From Archilochus colubris (taxonomy: Eukaryota; Chordata; Aves; Apodiformes; Trochilidae), in assembly GCA_023079485.1 (NCBI GenBank), contig CM041108.1:1798001-1862000 (forward strand): 64,000 nt of DNA, read 5' to 3'. Of this stretch, positions 13,786-26,285 are shown in pieces. Under the pieces are notes generated by a model. The model did not search any database. It was not told the origin of the DNA and was given only the letters and a program-made list of their open reading frames with translations. The first letter of the stretch is position 1. Each line of letters opens with the position of its first letter. The translations under genes were made by a program, and so were the position numbers.

Positions 13786-14518
13786 AGTGAAATTGAAGGG
13801 AAATACTGAGTGATGGCAAAATACAAAATTAAACCTGCCCAGGGGTGCTTCTGCTTCAGCAGGAGGTGAAATTGCTTCAGTTTAGAAGCTCAAGGAGTCT
13901 CATGAGCCAAACTGCCTGGGGAAAAAAGATTAAAAAAAGGATGTTTTCCTGCACTGGAATTCTGCTGAATAAACTCCTACACTTTCCCCAATTAAGGAAT
14001 GGTATAAGATATAATTAATGGTATAATTACGGTATAAGAAACCAAATTGAGCTCCTCATCACCACAGTAACATCAAGAAGATGGGTAAACCACAGCAGCA
14101 CACAACCCCCCCCCAAAAAAAATCTATTCCCACCTTAACCTGTACCAAGGAGAGCAGACTCAGCAGCACATTGCTTTAGGGGGGGTCTGCAAGAAAAAAG
14201 GCCACTGAAATTCTGACCAGAGTAATCCAGGGGGTTCTAAACCTCTGCAAAACACCAAAGTGAGGGCTGGAGCTGCTTTGCAGGTTGCTTCCTGAGAGCA
14301 TCCTCACTGCAGCCAAGCACCTGAGATGCCTTCAAGTTTATCCCTCAATAAATGCATCCACAGCCTCTGCTTCTCTCCTGAGATGGTTTTAGCCAAAAGC
14401 TACAAGAAGTTTGGTTTCAGCACCAAGCACATCCTCAAGGCTGCAAACAAGCCTTGAAGTCACTTCCTAAAGCACCAGCATGATTTCTTACAGCTCTTAG
14501 GTATTTTTTTAAGGTAAA

Positions 14519-14685
14519 ACCAGCCCTGGTCCCCAGGGCAGTCACTGCCTTCCAATCCCAGCATCACCCAAGGGCACTTTAGAGCCAGGATGAGGCAATT
14601 TTCCAACCTCAAAAAGGACTAGAGTACAAAGTCAGATGTCCTACACCTGACCATGCAGTTCTCATTTTCACCTTTCCTAATTCCA
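14519..14685 (+). repeat. Local direct duplication, copy A
   Basis: From ccagccctg to ctttcctaattcca this segment repeats at 16985-17169 in the same orientation with scattered substitutions. Shared blocks include agcatcacccaagggcactt, tagagccaggatgaggca and acacctgaccatgcagtt. An insertion of about 8 bases in copy B (after gatgtcc) and one near its left edge are the main length differences. It may be a local duplication or two insertions of an unrecognised repeat family. Confidence 0.85.
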
Positions 14686-16599
14686 TGCCCCCATGGAAGG
14701 TGCTCACACCACCTCCAGGTTCTGATAATGTCCAGAACCCAACCCAGATGATGCTTTGGGATCTCTGTCCAGTGTGTTCTGGCCAAAAAATGGCATTTAG
14801 GGCACAAGCTCTGATTAGGAAAAGCTGTTTCCCAATGAGCTGTAATTACAGGACTACTGGTGGACTCTGCCAGGAAGAGTTTATTTTGGGTTTTTGCAAA
14901 ACAAAACTAAAGCAGAAAAATGTGTGATTTTTATTGCTGGTGAAAGGTGCTGGATTTGCACTCAAAGGGTTGGGAAATGAGCTGGGGAGAACAAATTTCC
15001 CCAGCTGATGAAGTTTTGCAGAATCCTGAATTTCTTCACGTCCACATTGCAGGAACAAGGATTCAGAGCTACCTTTTGAAAAAGGGATTTCACATCAGCT
15101 TTGATCACAAAGTGACTGTTCAGCAGAATATCCAGCTGCAGGATTTTCAGAATTCCAGCATCTTTATTTCTCCTGAGATTTTTAAGCACAAAAACCTCAC
15201 GTTTCCTACAGGAATTTTCAGGGTCTGAGTATTATTTCACCAAAACTCCTCTAGAAGAGGCCAGTAGCCAGCATGGCAAGCAAACCTCAGCAGGCTTTGG
15301 ATCCTGATTTCCCATCTGCAGATGAATACACCAGGAAGAACAACTCACCCTTGGCTCACATTGTCTTCCCACCTCGGATGCTGTCATGGTTTGTGGTGTC
15401 CCAAAAGCTGTTAAAGAAATCATCTGGGCTTAAACACCCTACCAGTAAAAAGGCATCAGCTAATACATAATTTTGGAGAAATGGGGAAAAAAGGAAGCAA
15501 ACTGCTGCACTGAGAAGGAAAGTGATGACTGAGAGGGAGGTGGGGTAAAGCTGACTTCTAAATCCAGCTCCCTTTTAGCTGAAGCCCCTCTGACTTCAAC
15601 CTCCAGCTGAGAGCTCTGAGAAACCATGGGGCACACAGAGGCAAAAGAGCATCTTCTAAGCCAAGAAGAATCCTCTTCTGGGAGAAAGAAAACAAACAAT
15701 CTGCTTTCCACACCAACCCTGGGAGTCAGGGAAGCATCCCCATGGCAGGGGCTCTGCCCCAGCACCCATCGTGTTGGTCAACACATGAGCACAGAGCAGG
15801 GGCAGGGATCTTGGGTTTCAAAGCAAACACAGAGAGCTGGGGTTGCTTTTACCCCACCAGACAATGTTCTCTCCAGCATTTATCTTGGCCAGGGAGGAAC
15901 TTGCACTCTTGGATTAATTTTGTTTAGGAGAGCAGCAGTGAATTCCAGGGCTCTGATGGGACACGTGGATGGAAACCATCATTGCTGAGCATGCTAACAC
16001 TGCACAGAAATCTTCCTCAAGAAGTCCCCAGAACCCTCTGGAGGGGACAGATGGGGGCACCAAAGCTTTGGTGTCACCCCACAAGAGTCGTGCTGCAAGG
16101 AATAGGGCTGGGAGAGAGTTTAGGCTGTGCCAGGATGCAATTATTCCCCCCAAAAAAACTCCAAAACCACAAAATAACTTCCCCAGGCATGTACAAAAAC
16201 AACCATTTTGGAAGAGCCTCCTGTGAGTACATATATTCATTTACACTCTGTTGTTGTTCTGCTACGTGCTATTCTCCATTGGTGATGAAATCCATATGTC
16301 TGCTTTTCCTTTCCTTCTTTCTCCATTACTATCTGAGGCTTTGATTTATTTCCTGGCTTTCTAAATTGATTATTCAGAGCCATATAGGAGGGAAAACATG
16401 ATACAGAGACAGCCATAAGCAAAAACAAAGGGGAGGGGGGAAAAAAAAAACCCTGCCATGCTGCCAAGTATCACACATCTGTAGTGTCTCTCAACAGAGG
16501 TGGGGGAAAACATGGAAATCAAGCTGTTCCCTGAAATGAAATGGACAGGGATTTATTGTAGAAACTAAACTAAACTTCTTGGGCAAGGGTTAAGAAAGT

Positions 16600-16710
16600 A
16601 AGGACCTGATCTTATAAACACTAAAGCACATATTTAGCTTGATTTCAACATCAAAGGCAACTCACGTGAGTGGAGTTCCTGAGCATGTGTTTGCAGGGCA
16701 CCAGGGGTTA
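16600..16710. repeat. Old palindromic amniote repeat (DNA-transposon-like)
   Basis: The left arm aggacctgatcttataaaca followed by ctaaagcacatatttagctt is roughly the mirror of the right arm gagcatgtgtttgcagggca. Between them lies a centre with ctcacgtgagtgg. This resembles a repeat seen in reptile and bird genomes that reads cctgcaaacacttacgcacatgctta...actcacgtgagtag...agcatgtgcttaagtgtttgcagg. The internal symmetry suggests a non-autonomous DNA transposon, but I cannot name the family. Confidence 0.5.
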
Positions 16711-16984
16711 GTGGTGTGGGTCATAAAAACTGGGCCAGAGAGCACAAATAAGCAAGGCTTAAAAATAACCAAGAGAAAAAAAAGCTGGCAAGGAACTCTT
16801 GGCAGCTAAAATAATAATAGTAAAAATCCCACATAAATTAAAAGGTTGTTAGCATTCTATATGAGAGGGATCCTCCATCTGTTTGTTTGCCAGGCTCAGC
16901 AATGAGAAGATCTTGAACCTTTGGTTCTTGATCATCCCTCTTGTTCCACGTTGAATGTTTGGAGCCTTTTTTTGAAGACACTAA

Positions 16985-17169
16985 ACCAGCCCTGCTCCCC
17001 TCCCCAAACACACCACTGCAGTCCCTGCCAATCCCAGCATCACCCAAGGGCACTTTAGAGCCAGGATGAGGCAGTTTTCCAGCCTCAAAAAGGACCAGAG
17101 CCCAAATTCAGATGTCCTCCTGACCTACACCTGACCATGCAGTTCCCATTTTGACCTTTCCTCATTCCA
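16985..17169 (+). repeat. Local direct duplication, copy B
   Basis: Direct partner of 14519-14685, about 2.3 kb downstream. It starts ccagccctgc and ends gacctttcctcattcca. The match stops abruptly after attcca in both copies and the flanks differ. It has extra bases after ccagccctg and after gatgtcc relative to copy A. Confidence 0.85.
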
Positions 17170-17737
17170 AAACACACCCAACAGGCTTCATTTGCTTCAA
17201 TCTCCTCACCCCAAGAAAAGCCTGCCAAGCTGGATGCCTGCAGGACCACAAGTGATGGGAATGACTTCCCAGGAGGATTTTTTCCTTGTTGTCTTGTTTT
17301 TTTGCTGGAATTGCCTGGGGGCAACATGTAGATGGAGCAAAAAGGGGGTTTAAAACCAAGCCAACTTCAGTACGTGGCAAAAGCCAAGCTGCCCCCCAGT
17401 CCTCTGTATCACTGGTATCACCTACAGGTTCCCACATCAGCCCATCCCCAGGGCTTCTTTTTCTAGGAAAACTGAAGCTCATGTGTTGCTGAAAGTTTAC
17501 CCTGGTGCAAAAAGTCCACTCCCAAGTGCATTTTTCCTGCAGCTTTTCTCCAGCAGGAAGGAAAAGCTTCACCCCAAACTGCCCTTCTCCAACTTCTGCC
17601 AGCTCAGAACAAGATGAACCCAACTGGAAAAAGTTAGAGGTGGCAAGAAAGTGAGGAAAAACCCACTTACCCACAACTCACAAGTTTCCTGTGGGAAAAT
17701 TAGGCCTTTCTTTTCTTTTTTTTGTGGAAGGCTGTCA

Positions 17738-17757
17738 AAAAAAAAAAAAAAAAAAGG
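17738..17757 (+). repeat. Poly(A) run
   Basis: About 19 consecutive A. No retrotransposon tail is recognisable directly upstream. Comparable runs occur at 58761-58779 (A), 46176-46190 (A), 8966-8981 (T) and 29849-29867 (T). Confidence 0.9.
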
Positions 17758-20378
17758 ATTTTTCCCATAACTAACTTTTTTTTCGGGGGAAATGCTGGAG
17801 TTGCAGCCAGCTAAATTCTATTCTCATCTCTAAAGCTCTTAGGTTTCCAGTATTAGGCTGGGAATACAATAAAAATAAGCTCCTTTGGAAGAGTGCTGGG
17901 GTTTGTAACTCCAAATTGAGCCCATTTTAGGCCCAGCACAACCTGTGATCAGTGCTTTTTAGAAAACTGTCAATAGGAGATAGAGCAGGGTGAAATATGT
18001 CAGTAGGAGCTCTGGAGGATAGTTTAGCTCCTGTTCCCTTCTCCAGGCTATTTCCTTTGCCATATTTCCCAGAGACAAACTGTTAATGATTCTCAGAGAG
18101 ATGGGAAAGCTTTCCTAGGTGTCTGCCTCTGCTCCACTCCAAGCATCATGTACAAAATCACTGGCCAAGGCCCTTGCCCATGTTGCTTCTTCAGTTTCCC
18201 ATTTGTCAACACCCCAGCTATAAACACCAACCCCAAAAACCCCCACTTGGGATCCACCTGCCCAGAAACCAAGCCTGACACACCAGGACCCTCTTTAAGG
18301 GGAGTGGTAGGAGCTCCCCACTGCTCTGGCTGTCAGCAGCAACATTAAATTTAAATCATTTCCATCATTTCCCCCATTCCACTTTGGGATAAAAAACCCA
18401 CCAGCCCCAGGCTGGCTTGGGCAGGGTTTGCTGTGACAACTTAGAGGCAGCTGAAGCTTCTGCTGGATGTTGTACAGCACTGATTATGGTTTTTGGGCCC
18501 TGCTCCTCCAACCAGCTCAGTCCTCAATATTTCAAGGGAGAGTTGGTGCCTTGCTACAGCAATTGAGGAGGGAAAATTCTCCCTCAGCTCAGACACCAGA
18601 GGACTCTCCTTTCCATTGCTCCCACTGACACCAAGGGGACAGGACACATCCCCAGTTCCTCTATTTTAGGAGAAGTCACCACCCCCATGGCAAGGCATTC
18701 AATCAAGAACCTTCTTTAGCTCTTCCTCCCTATATTTACTCTCTGGAAAAAGCCACCCAGAATAAAAGTGGAAGAAAGCAAAGCTGGCCACAAAAGGAAA
18801 TGAGGGGGTTGTTAAAGCCTTGCTTTCCTGCAATAGCTGAAACGAGCATCCCATAACACTGCACTCCAGAAAAACCCAAGGCATGTTTGCTGGAGGAGCC
18901 TCTCAGACAGCTGATATCTAGGGACCAGATCAGCAAGAGATACATGCAACACAAACCAGTCCATTTTTATCCCCAGCTTCTTCCAGCAACCATAAACTTC
19001 CTTCCTCTGCTCTTGAACTGTCTGGGCTTTCAGCATTTGGTACCATATCCCAGCTGAGAATTGGCAGGAAGATTAAAGAAGTCTGAAGCTCTTGTCTTTG
19101 CAAAGCATTGCAAAGGGATCAAGTCATGGCTAATCCCTTCCCCCCCACCTATCACTTATTATTATGAGAAAACTAAAATCGCCTTGGAACCAGGAAAATA
19201 GATGATTTTTTTTTTTTCCTCATCCTCAGATTGTCTCCACTTACAATCTCCAGTGTCATTAAACCTCTCTCTCCAGCAACATGAGTCCCATTGGGCATCT
19301 GAGCTCAGCAGCCACCAGCTGCCCCAGCAGAGCCAGGGAAGAGCCAGCAGCCAGAAATAAAATACAGGATCCAGACCTCAGCTCCCTGGGACAGGGAGAC
19401 TACCTTGTGCTCTGATAAGCCACAGCAGAAGGAAGAAAGAGCCTTAGGGATTTTTCAGGAGGCTCTGAAGTCTTACAGCTGGATGTGAGAGCAAGCACAA
19501 GGCTGGGGAGTTAGAGCTGGAGAGGGAATCCATCTCTTCCCTTGGAGATCTCATCTGGGCCAACAGCAGTAACCTGAGAGGGGCTGTGGTTACAGAACTA
19601 TGTCAGATAACACCCTTATACCGTCACCCAGGCCTAGACCCACCCTCTCCCAATCACTTTCCCAGAACTCTATTCTTTTTCCTGGCATTGCTTGATTTTT
19701 TTTTTTTTATTTTTTGCAGAAAACTTTGCTCGCCCTGATTCCCCGCGGCTCGTTTGCTGCAAGACACTTCCATAGCCACCCCCAGAAGGGGCATCCTCTG
19801 CTCCTGGAGCTGCCACAGCCATTTGCTGACACCCCAAAAGAAACCCTGCAGCATCCCTTGATTTCTTTAACCACCATGGCCACAAAGCAGATGGTAACAG
19901 CAGTGAAGTTCAACACTTAGCAAGAAGAACTGTGGCTAAACACACCTTTGGGATTAACACAGGGAAGATGTTTGCCCTTCTGTTACCATGTAGAAGCAGG
20001 AGCAGACACCAGGGACCCTGAATCCCAGTCCTGTGGTCTGTCCAGCCTGGGAATCCCAGTAATTTTTCCCTGTTCCATGGCTTCTTGCCATAAACAAAAG
20101 GCATCACGCTATGGGGGCTGCTTCCCATGGCTCTGCACATTCCCAAGCACAGCATTACACTATGTGAAAAGAAGGCACGAGCCCTGCAAAAGCCCATCCC
20201 TCTGGCTGAGGCAGGAAATATCTCCCATCAGCTCAGCTAATCCTCCACCAATACAATGAGAAATGATGTCCAGCAGGCCGCCAAAAAGATTATTAAGTGA
20301 AGAAGAAAAATCCTGAACCGCCCATCGCCCCCGAGCCAAAGGCAATAAAAGGGGAAATGCAAACTGCAGCCAGGGGCT

Positions 20379-20461
20379 GGGAGGAGGAGGAGGAGATGAG
20401 GAAGAAGAGGAGGAGGAGGGGGTGAGGAGGAAGAGGAGGAGAAGGAGGGGGTGAGGAGAAG
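20379..20461 (+). repeat. Polypurine (GGA/GAA)n tract
   Basis: An 83-base stretch with only three pyrimidines (T at 20397, 20423 and 20452). It has an internal direct repeat of ggagggggtgaggag. The opposite strand gives Ser/Pro/Leu-rich chance frames. Such a tract can adopt triplex structures. Confidence 0.9.
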
Positions 20462-22616
20462 CAGCAAAGTGCAGGCAATGCCTTCAGCAAAGCCCCAGGG
20501 GTGGAGGGCAGGTGGTTCGTGGGCCTTACAGCTTCACCCCAGCTCCCTTTTGCTGCTCCCTTTTTGCTGGAAAAGGAGTTTGTGTTCCTGACAATTTGAC
20601 AGACACACAGGAGAGGGCAAGAGGACCAATGCTGATGTTAAAACAGAAGCAGAGGTGAGGTCAGGTAACCAAAAGCATCTCCCCAGCCAGGCAAGCTGAG
20701 GTCTCACAGCACCAAGCCAGCCTAACATTGCACTTTCTGGGTGCTCAGCAGCTTCTCCCCTTGGAAGCAAAGGACACACAGGTCACTGCTTGAACTTCCA
20801 GCACACCTGGAGCCTTGCACACAGAGCTTCTCCCACCAGGAGACATCACCAGCAGGATTCCACCACTATTTTTCTCCCTTTATAAGCACACTTGACCAAC
20901 AGATTGCCTTTAGCTCCAGAGATGCGTTGAGAACATTTGCAAAAATGCACAAACGTTGCACAAATCCTTGGCTAATGACATTCAGCAACCTGATGCTGCT
21001 CCCATATTTCTGCACCAGAGCTGTGGGCTAAACATACACATCCCAGCATCAGGGAGCCTCCTGATTTTGGGTTGCCATCCCCAGATTCTTGCAGCTTCTT
21101 CTGCTTGAGCAGAGCCATAAAACCGAACAAGGCGTTTGGATGGAGAGCACTGAGGGAAACTTGGCCTCTGCTCCAGTACCAGTCTCCAAAAAGCATTTCC
21201 TAGGTTGAACAGCTTGTTTTCCAAGGCAGCATTCCTTGAGATTTGTTTTCTACCAAGTGCAGTTACAGCAAACAGATTTAACTCTTGCAGCAGCAGCAGC
21301 ACAGAGGAGCCCCCTTCTCCTTGCCACCTCTTGGAGAACATCTCCTACTTCTGGGGTTTTTACAGAGTTCACAGACACACAGTCCCACCATGGGCATTTA
21401 TCAGGAACAAGTTGTCCCACCAAGAAGTTGAGACATTTTTTTTCTTTCCACGTGACAAGAAAAAGAAACTCCTCTAATTTTGTGCTTGACTTTTCTGTTA
21501 AAAGCAGCATTTTGAACTTTCAGGTTTTTAATCCAGCACGAAACATCCATACTGTAAAAAGTCCTTTGTAAAGTCCACCCCTTACCACTTTACATCTTCC
21601 CTCTGACCTTCCCAACATGCCCAAACATTGCTCTCATCCTAGATACCAAACCCTCCCCCCCTCTGAGCCCTCTGCCACCTTCACATTCAAGGAGACTCCT
21701 TGGGTGGCAGGGCCAAGCCATGCCAGGTGATGATGCTCTGGGATCTTAGAGACAGGGAGTATAAAAACCAGATTTCTTTGTAGCCTGCAGTGTGCAGACA
21801 CCCCCAGACACCCTTGAACACCTAGTATTACATCAGCTCATCTTTCTTTGGGCTGGTTTGAACTTCTCTTCCTTCCACCAGCAGTTCTTGCCCTGCCACA
21901 AAGCAGCCCTTGGCTTCAGAGTAAAGCTGTCCCCAACAGCTGAAGCCAGGCTTAATCCCTTGTATAGACAAAAGCCTGGGAAACAAACCTAATTGGGCTT
22001 TAATATGTTGTTTGCTTACATTTTTGATAATGAACACAGAGATCTTGGCACCCTGCAGAGCACAGGCTCTCCTGGGTGAGTTTTGTCTTGCTGTCTCTTA
22101 ATTCCACAAAGGGGATTTTAACCAAGCCCTTCACTTCAGGGAAAGGTTTCTTTTGTCTGCCTTTAGAGCCATGCTGACTTGTTTCCTGCTTCACACCATT
22201 CCCCAGCAATCATGTTCCTTCCCCCCAAAATTTGGGAACACCTGTGGGTGAGGTTGGGATCAGATGCAGGGCAAGATGGCATCAAGAAATTCAGGCTGAT
22301 GGGGTTTGCATGAACTCACCAGATCTCAGCCCAGCTCATTTTCACCCACCTAAATTTGAAGGCAAACAAGGAAATGTCAAGAAAACCTCCAGGTTTGCAG
22401 TCAGATCTTTCACAGAAGCATTTGGGGGGGACCCAGGGACTGTCTTAGGGCAGAGTTGGTGCCAGGGTCTCATCTGCTGAGCTCTCATTGAGCCTGGTTC
22501 CTGAAAATGGGGCTGTTTCCTGCCAGCCTGGCAAAACCCAGGAATGTGGGATAAAGTCTGGGACTGGGCCCCCTCCGTGGCACCACAATTATGCTAATAA
22601 AAAAAAAAAAAATAGA

Positions 22617-22705
22617 GAATGTTCCCTCCCAGAAAGTTTATGGTCTGAAGAGACAGCCAGACAGGACCAGAGTAAAGGATTATCATTAGGATTATCATTA
22701 TCACT
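22617..22705 (+). repeat. SINE-like remnant with gtccctgcc...cttacagtctaa block
   Basis: The stretch gttccctcccagaaagttta followed by tggtctgaagagacagccag and acaggaccagagtaaagg resembles the amniote repeat block that reads roughly tccctgccc...agcttacagtctaa...gacagacaaagg. It ends in a short tandem of ggattatcatta (22678-22701). The same family block recurs at 51120. Confidence 0.45.
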
Positions 22706-24005
22706 GGGTTCTGGGAGTCAGGCTGAAGCAGTGCTGGGAAGGAGCTCAGCACCCTAATTCCCACACCCTTACCTCCCACGGGCTCTATTTCAGCAGTTCT
22801 TCTCCCCTACACTTCTCCACAGTGGGCACCAGCCAGGTTTGGAGATTAAAGCCATCTCAACCCTGCTGCTGCTTAAGTTCTGCTCAAATATAAAAGAGTA
22901 AATAAATAAAACACTTGATAAATAAATGACTTGATCAGGGGCTGCTTGGTGACCCCTCCCAGCTCTGACCTCTCCAGTTCTGCACACAGGACCCTGCAAA
23001 TTGGTTTAGAACCCACTGTTAAAATCCCAGGGGAACACAAAAATGATTGCACCAAAACTGGGATCTTCCAGGAAATCTTCCTTAAACACACCCAACAAAC
23101 CCTTTGTGTGACCTATTCCCAGTGTTTGGCTGTTACTGGGGACCAATTGCCACATTTCCCACTTGAGTACCACTGAGTGGGGGCCATGGGGGGAATGCAC
23201 ATCCTCACTTCTCCTCAGGCTTGAGATCTGCCCAGGGCTTTAAACTGGCAGAGGGAGATTTGGTTCCCAGAAATCACCCCCTAGAAATCATCTGTGCTCC
23301 AGTAAGGAGATGCTGAGCAAACTGGGCTGCCTGTCAGTAACTGGGGGTAACTGGGTAACTCTATAGCTTGGCACTGGTCTGAGTTCAAACCCCACATCAC
23401 TGGCATGGGGTGTCCTCCCCTAAAAGCTGTGGTTCCTGGTAAACAGAACCATTTTCTCTGAAGAAGAGGGTGGTTTTCAGGGGAGGTTGCTCCTGTTAAA
23501 CTGGCAGAGCTGTTCCAGGGCTTGCAGCAAATTTCCTTCATGGGATGGCTTGTTTCCAAAAACCTGAGCACTGGGGCTCCTCCTGCAGAAACTTCACCAA
23601 TTTCAGAGTCGCTTGGGGAGCAGGAAGGTGCTGCCAGGCACCTTTGGTACTCCCCATCCTGCTGCTTGTAAAGCTACAGAGAGCCCAAGATGCTCATAGC
23701 CCTGACTTGGACACCTCAATCTGTATTGACATAAAGATAATAATTTTATTTTTTAAGACCCAGCCTGCTCTGCCAGCTCTGAGTGACAGCACATTCAAGG
23801 TGAGCTTGAAGGCTTGCAAAGAGCCCTCTTTCTACATCCCAGCATGATGCTTCTCTTTTATTTGCAAAAAAACCCCACGAGACCCAGACTTAAGCCCACT
23901 CCAAGCCCTCCCAGGCAGAGCTGCTCTCTGACCATAATCTCTCCCTCCTCCTTTATTTATTTATGCACCTGGTGATTGATGGGCAAACCTTGACCAGGAT
24001 AAATT

Positions 24006-24071
24006 CTACCCAGGGTTTGTTCCCTGGGTAGAAACCTCCCCTGGGAGGTTTGTTCCCTCCCAGGAGGGAGG
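24006..24071. other. Cluster of consecutive perfect hairpins
   Basis: CTACCCAGGG (24006-24015) pairs perfectly with CCCTGGGTAG (24022-24031) across a 6-base loop. AAACCTCCC (24032-24040) pairs with GGGAGGTTT (24043-24051). A third, shorter stem follows with CCTCC and GGAGG. The 10-mer TTTGTTCCCT also occurs as a direct repeat (24016-24025 and 24049-24058), which suggests a small duplication helped build the structure. No gene is attached to it. Confidence 0.8.
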
Positions 24072-25989
24072 GTGTTCTTCTCAAATGCTCATCTCATCCT
24101 CCCAGCACCTCCCAGGCTGGCAGCACTCCCACAGATATTCCCTCTCCTATCATCCAGAACCTCAGGGATTATGAAACACTTTGGGTTTGAATGGGTTTTG
24201 GTGGGTTTGGGCTTGGTTTTTTTGTTCAGGCCTGGCAAAAATCTCACTGAATAAAGTTTGTTTTGGCAGGGGACCATTCCCAACTGTTCTGTGTCTGCTT
24301 TTCTCCTGCTCACATCCACCTTTTAGCAGCAGCAGCCTCCAAGCTGTGTTTCCCATGTTCCCAGGTCCACACCATAGTGCCAACAACCTTCAATTTGAAG
24401 ATACACAAGTTTATTCTTCCCTCTCCTCCTATCTATCTGGTTACCCACCAGGAAAGGCAATTAAATTACCCAGTTGAGAGGAAATCCCCAGTAACAGCCA
24501 TTTTTCCTTGACAGTCCCATGTTTTCTTCTGTGGCCAGCAGGGACTTAAATAAGGAAATATCAGGCAAACAGCTACACAACTCCAACATTTCTTTTCAAA
24601 ACCTTTCTGAAGTCACCAGAGGTAACACAGGTCCCAGGGGTTGAGTTTCTTTCTGCTGATACTGTTTATTTGCAAGATGCTCACTGAGCAGGTTGTTGGG
24701 AATTGGTTTTTACTTATGTCTGTTGTGCCCAAAGTTTTAAATTCTGGAACTATGTGGAACCAGGAAACCCAACAGAACCAGCTCTGAGCACTTTCTAAAC
24801 TCCCAAGCTGCTCACCTGCTGGACTCCAAAGCAATTGGCACACAAGCTACTTTTAAACTGCCTGAAGCAGAGGGAAAAGCATCATTCTGAGAACCTGGAA
24901 ACCACCTCTGAGTTTTTCTGCTCCCATTCTGCACGCAGTTGCTTTTCACCTCCTGAGACAGGCAGAGAAAAGCTCTCCCAGGTGATACAGCATTTTATTC
25001 CAAGAGATTTCAGAAGATGCCTGTGACAAAGCATAAGCAGCAGGGACAGAAGTGATCCAGCAGATGTTTGGCTCTGAGACTTCCCCAGAATGATGCTTGT
25101 CCTTAACCAACCACCTACCATGTGCACAGAGGATCACCAAGGAATCACCAAGTTCTCCAGGACCAGATCCCATCATCATCTGGGGCTCCCATTCCCTGCC
25201 TGTGGCCAATGACTGTCTGCAAATCTTCCCAGGAATAGTTTGGTTAAACTCATTCTCAGCTCTGCAATGCCAGCTCCTCTGGGTCCAAGCTAACCATTCC
25301 ACCTCTGTTTTGCTGTTGCTTCCCTGGCTGACTGCTAAACCACTGTCCCCTTGCTCTCCTTTTTGTGTTCCTGGCATCTCTTCTCCAAGGAGATCCTCCC
25401 TCCAAAGCCCTTCTGGAGCACCTGGGGTCAGACTTTTGGGGTCTTTGGCTACTCTTAGATGCCCAGATGCTGTCTCTTGTCCCAGTGATGCCCAGTGTCA
25501 CCCCAGCCAGCAATCTGACACCTCCTGCCTCCACCCCATCATTACCTTGTTGTCATCTGAGAGCCCTTTTCTCCCTCTAACATCTCCAAAGTTCCCTGAG
25601 CCCTGGAGATAAATGTCCCCTCCACCCTCCCACTATTCCCTGCTTTTCTTTTCTCCTATGCTCTCAACACTGTTTTTATTTCCCTGCCTGGAAACGAGGA
25701 CAATTCCTTCATCATTCTCTTTGAGGCAGACACCTTGAGTAACTCTGAAAAAACAAAACACCCCTAACAACAGGATTACTCAAAGCAGTGACTACAACCC
25801 CCATTAGCCAAGCAGAAAAGGGGGATATCCACAGCTCCAAGGAGTTGTAAGCAGGCATTCTGTGTTGGAGAAACAGCCACAGGATTTATTTGTATCATGG
25901 AATGATGAAATAGCTTCTAATCCAACAGTAACTAAGAAGGATGTTAAGCCACAGCTAGTAAATGAGGTATTTTGAAATCAGCAAGCCCA

Positions 25990-26285
25990 GAGAACTTGTA
26001 TTTGAGATTTAAAAGGGACCTGGCCAAAGAGTGCTCTGGATCATTAATGTTGACTTTTAATAAGCCTTTGGAACAGGGAGGGCTGGAAGAAAGCTTGTGT
26101 TGTGCCAGAGTTTTAAGAGGATAGAAACAGGATGACCCACATAATTATCCACCTGTGACCCTGACTCCTATCCCAGGTGAAATAATGGAACAGCTGTAAA
26201 AGAACTTCATTAATAAAGCATTAAAGGAGGGCAAGAGCACACGCCAACAGCTTGGCTTTATAGGAAGCAGATTTGTCACTAAGCT
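25990..26285 (+). mobile_element. Ancient CR1/L3-like LINE remnant (reverse transcriptase region)
   Basis: The blocks tcattaatgttgacttttaa, ggctggaagaaagcttgtgt, ggatgacccacataattat, ggtgaaataatggaacagct and taataaagcattaaaggagg follow in order. This is the order of an old non-LTR reverse transcriptase found across turtles, crocodilians and birds. Read on the plus strand it gives peptide pieces such as EIMEQL and INKALKEG, then GFIGSR, with a stop after EIMEQL. Frames are disrupted throughout, so it is a fossil. Assignment to the CR1/L3 group is from memory of the family and not from a database match. Edges are approximate. Confidence 0.75.

Larger units (their letters stand above)
17170..25989. 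other. Intergenic sequence, no gene recognised
   Basis: Contains the polypurine tract at 20379, the SINE-like remnant at 22617 and the hairpin cluster at 24006. A CpG-containing stretch at 19722-19760 follows a T-rich run ending ttttttgcag, which looks like a splice acceptor. The plus-strand frame after it (19714-19920) has no recognisable similarity. Nothing else supported. Confidence 0.55.
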
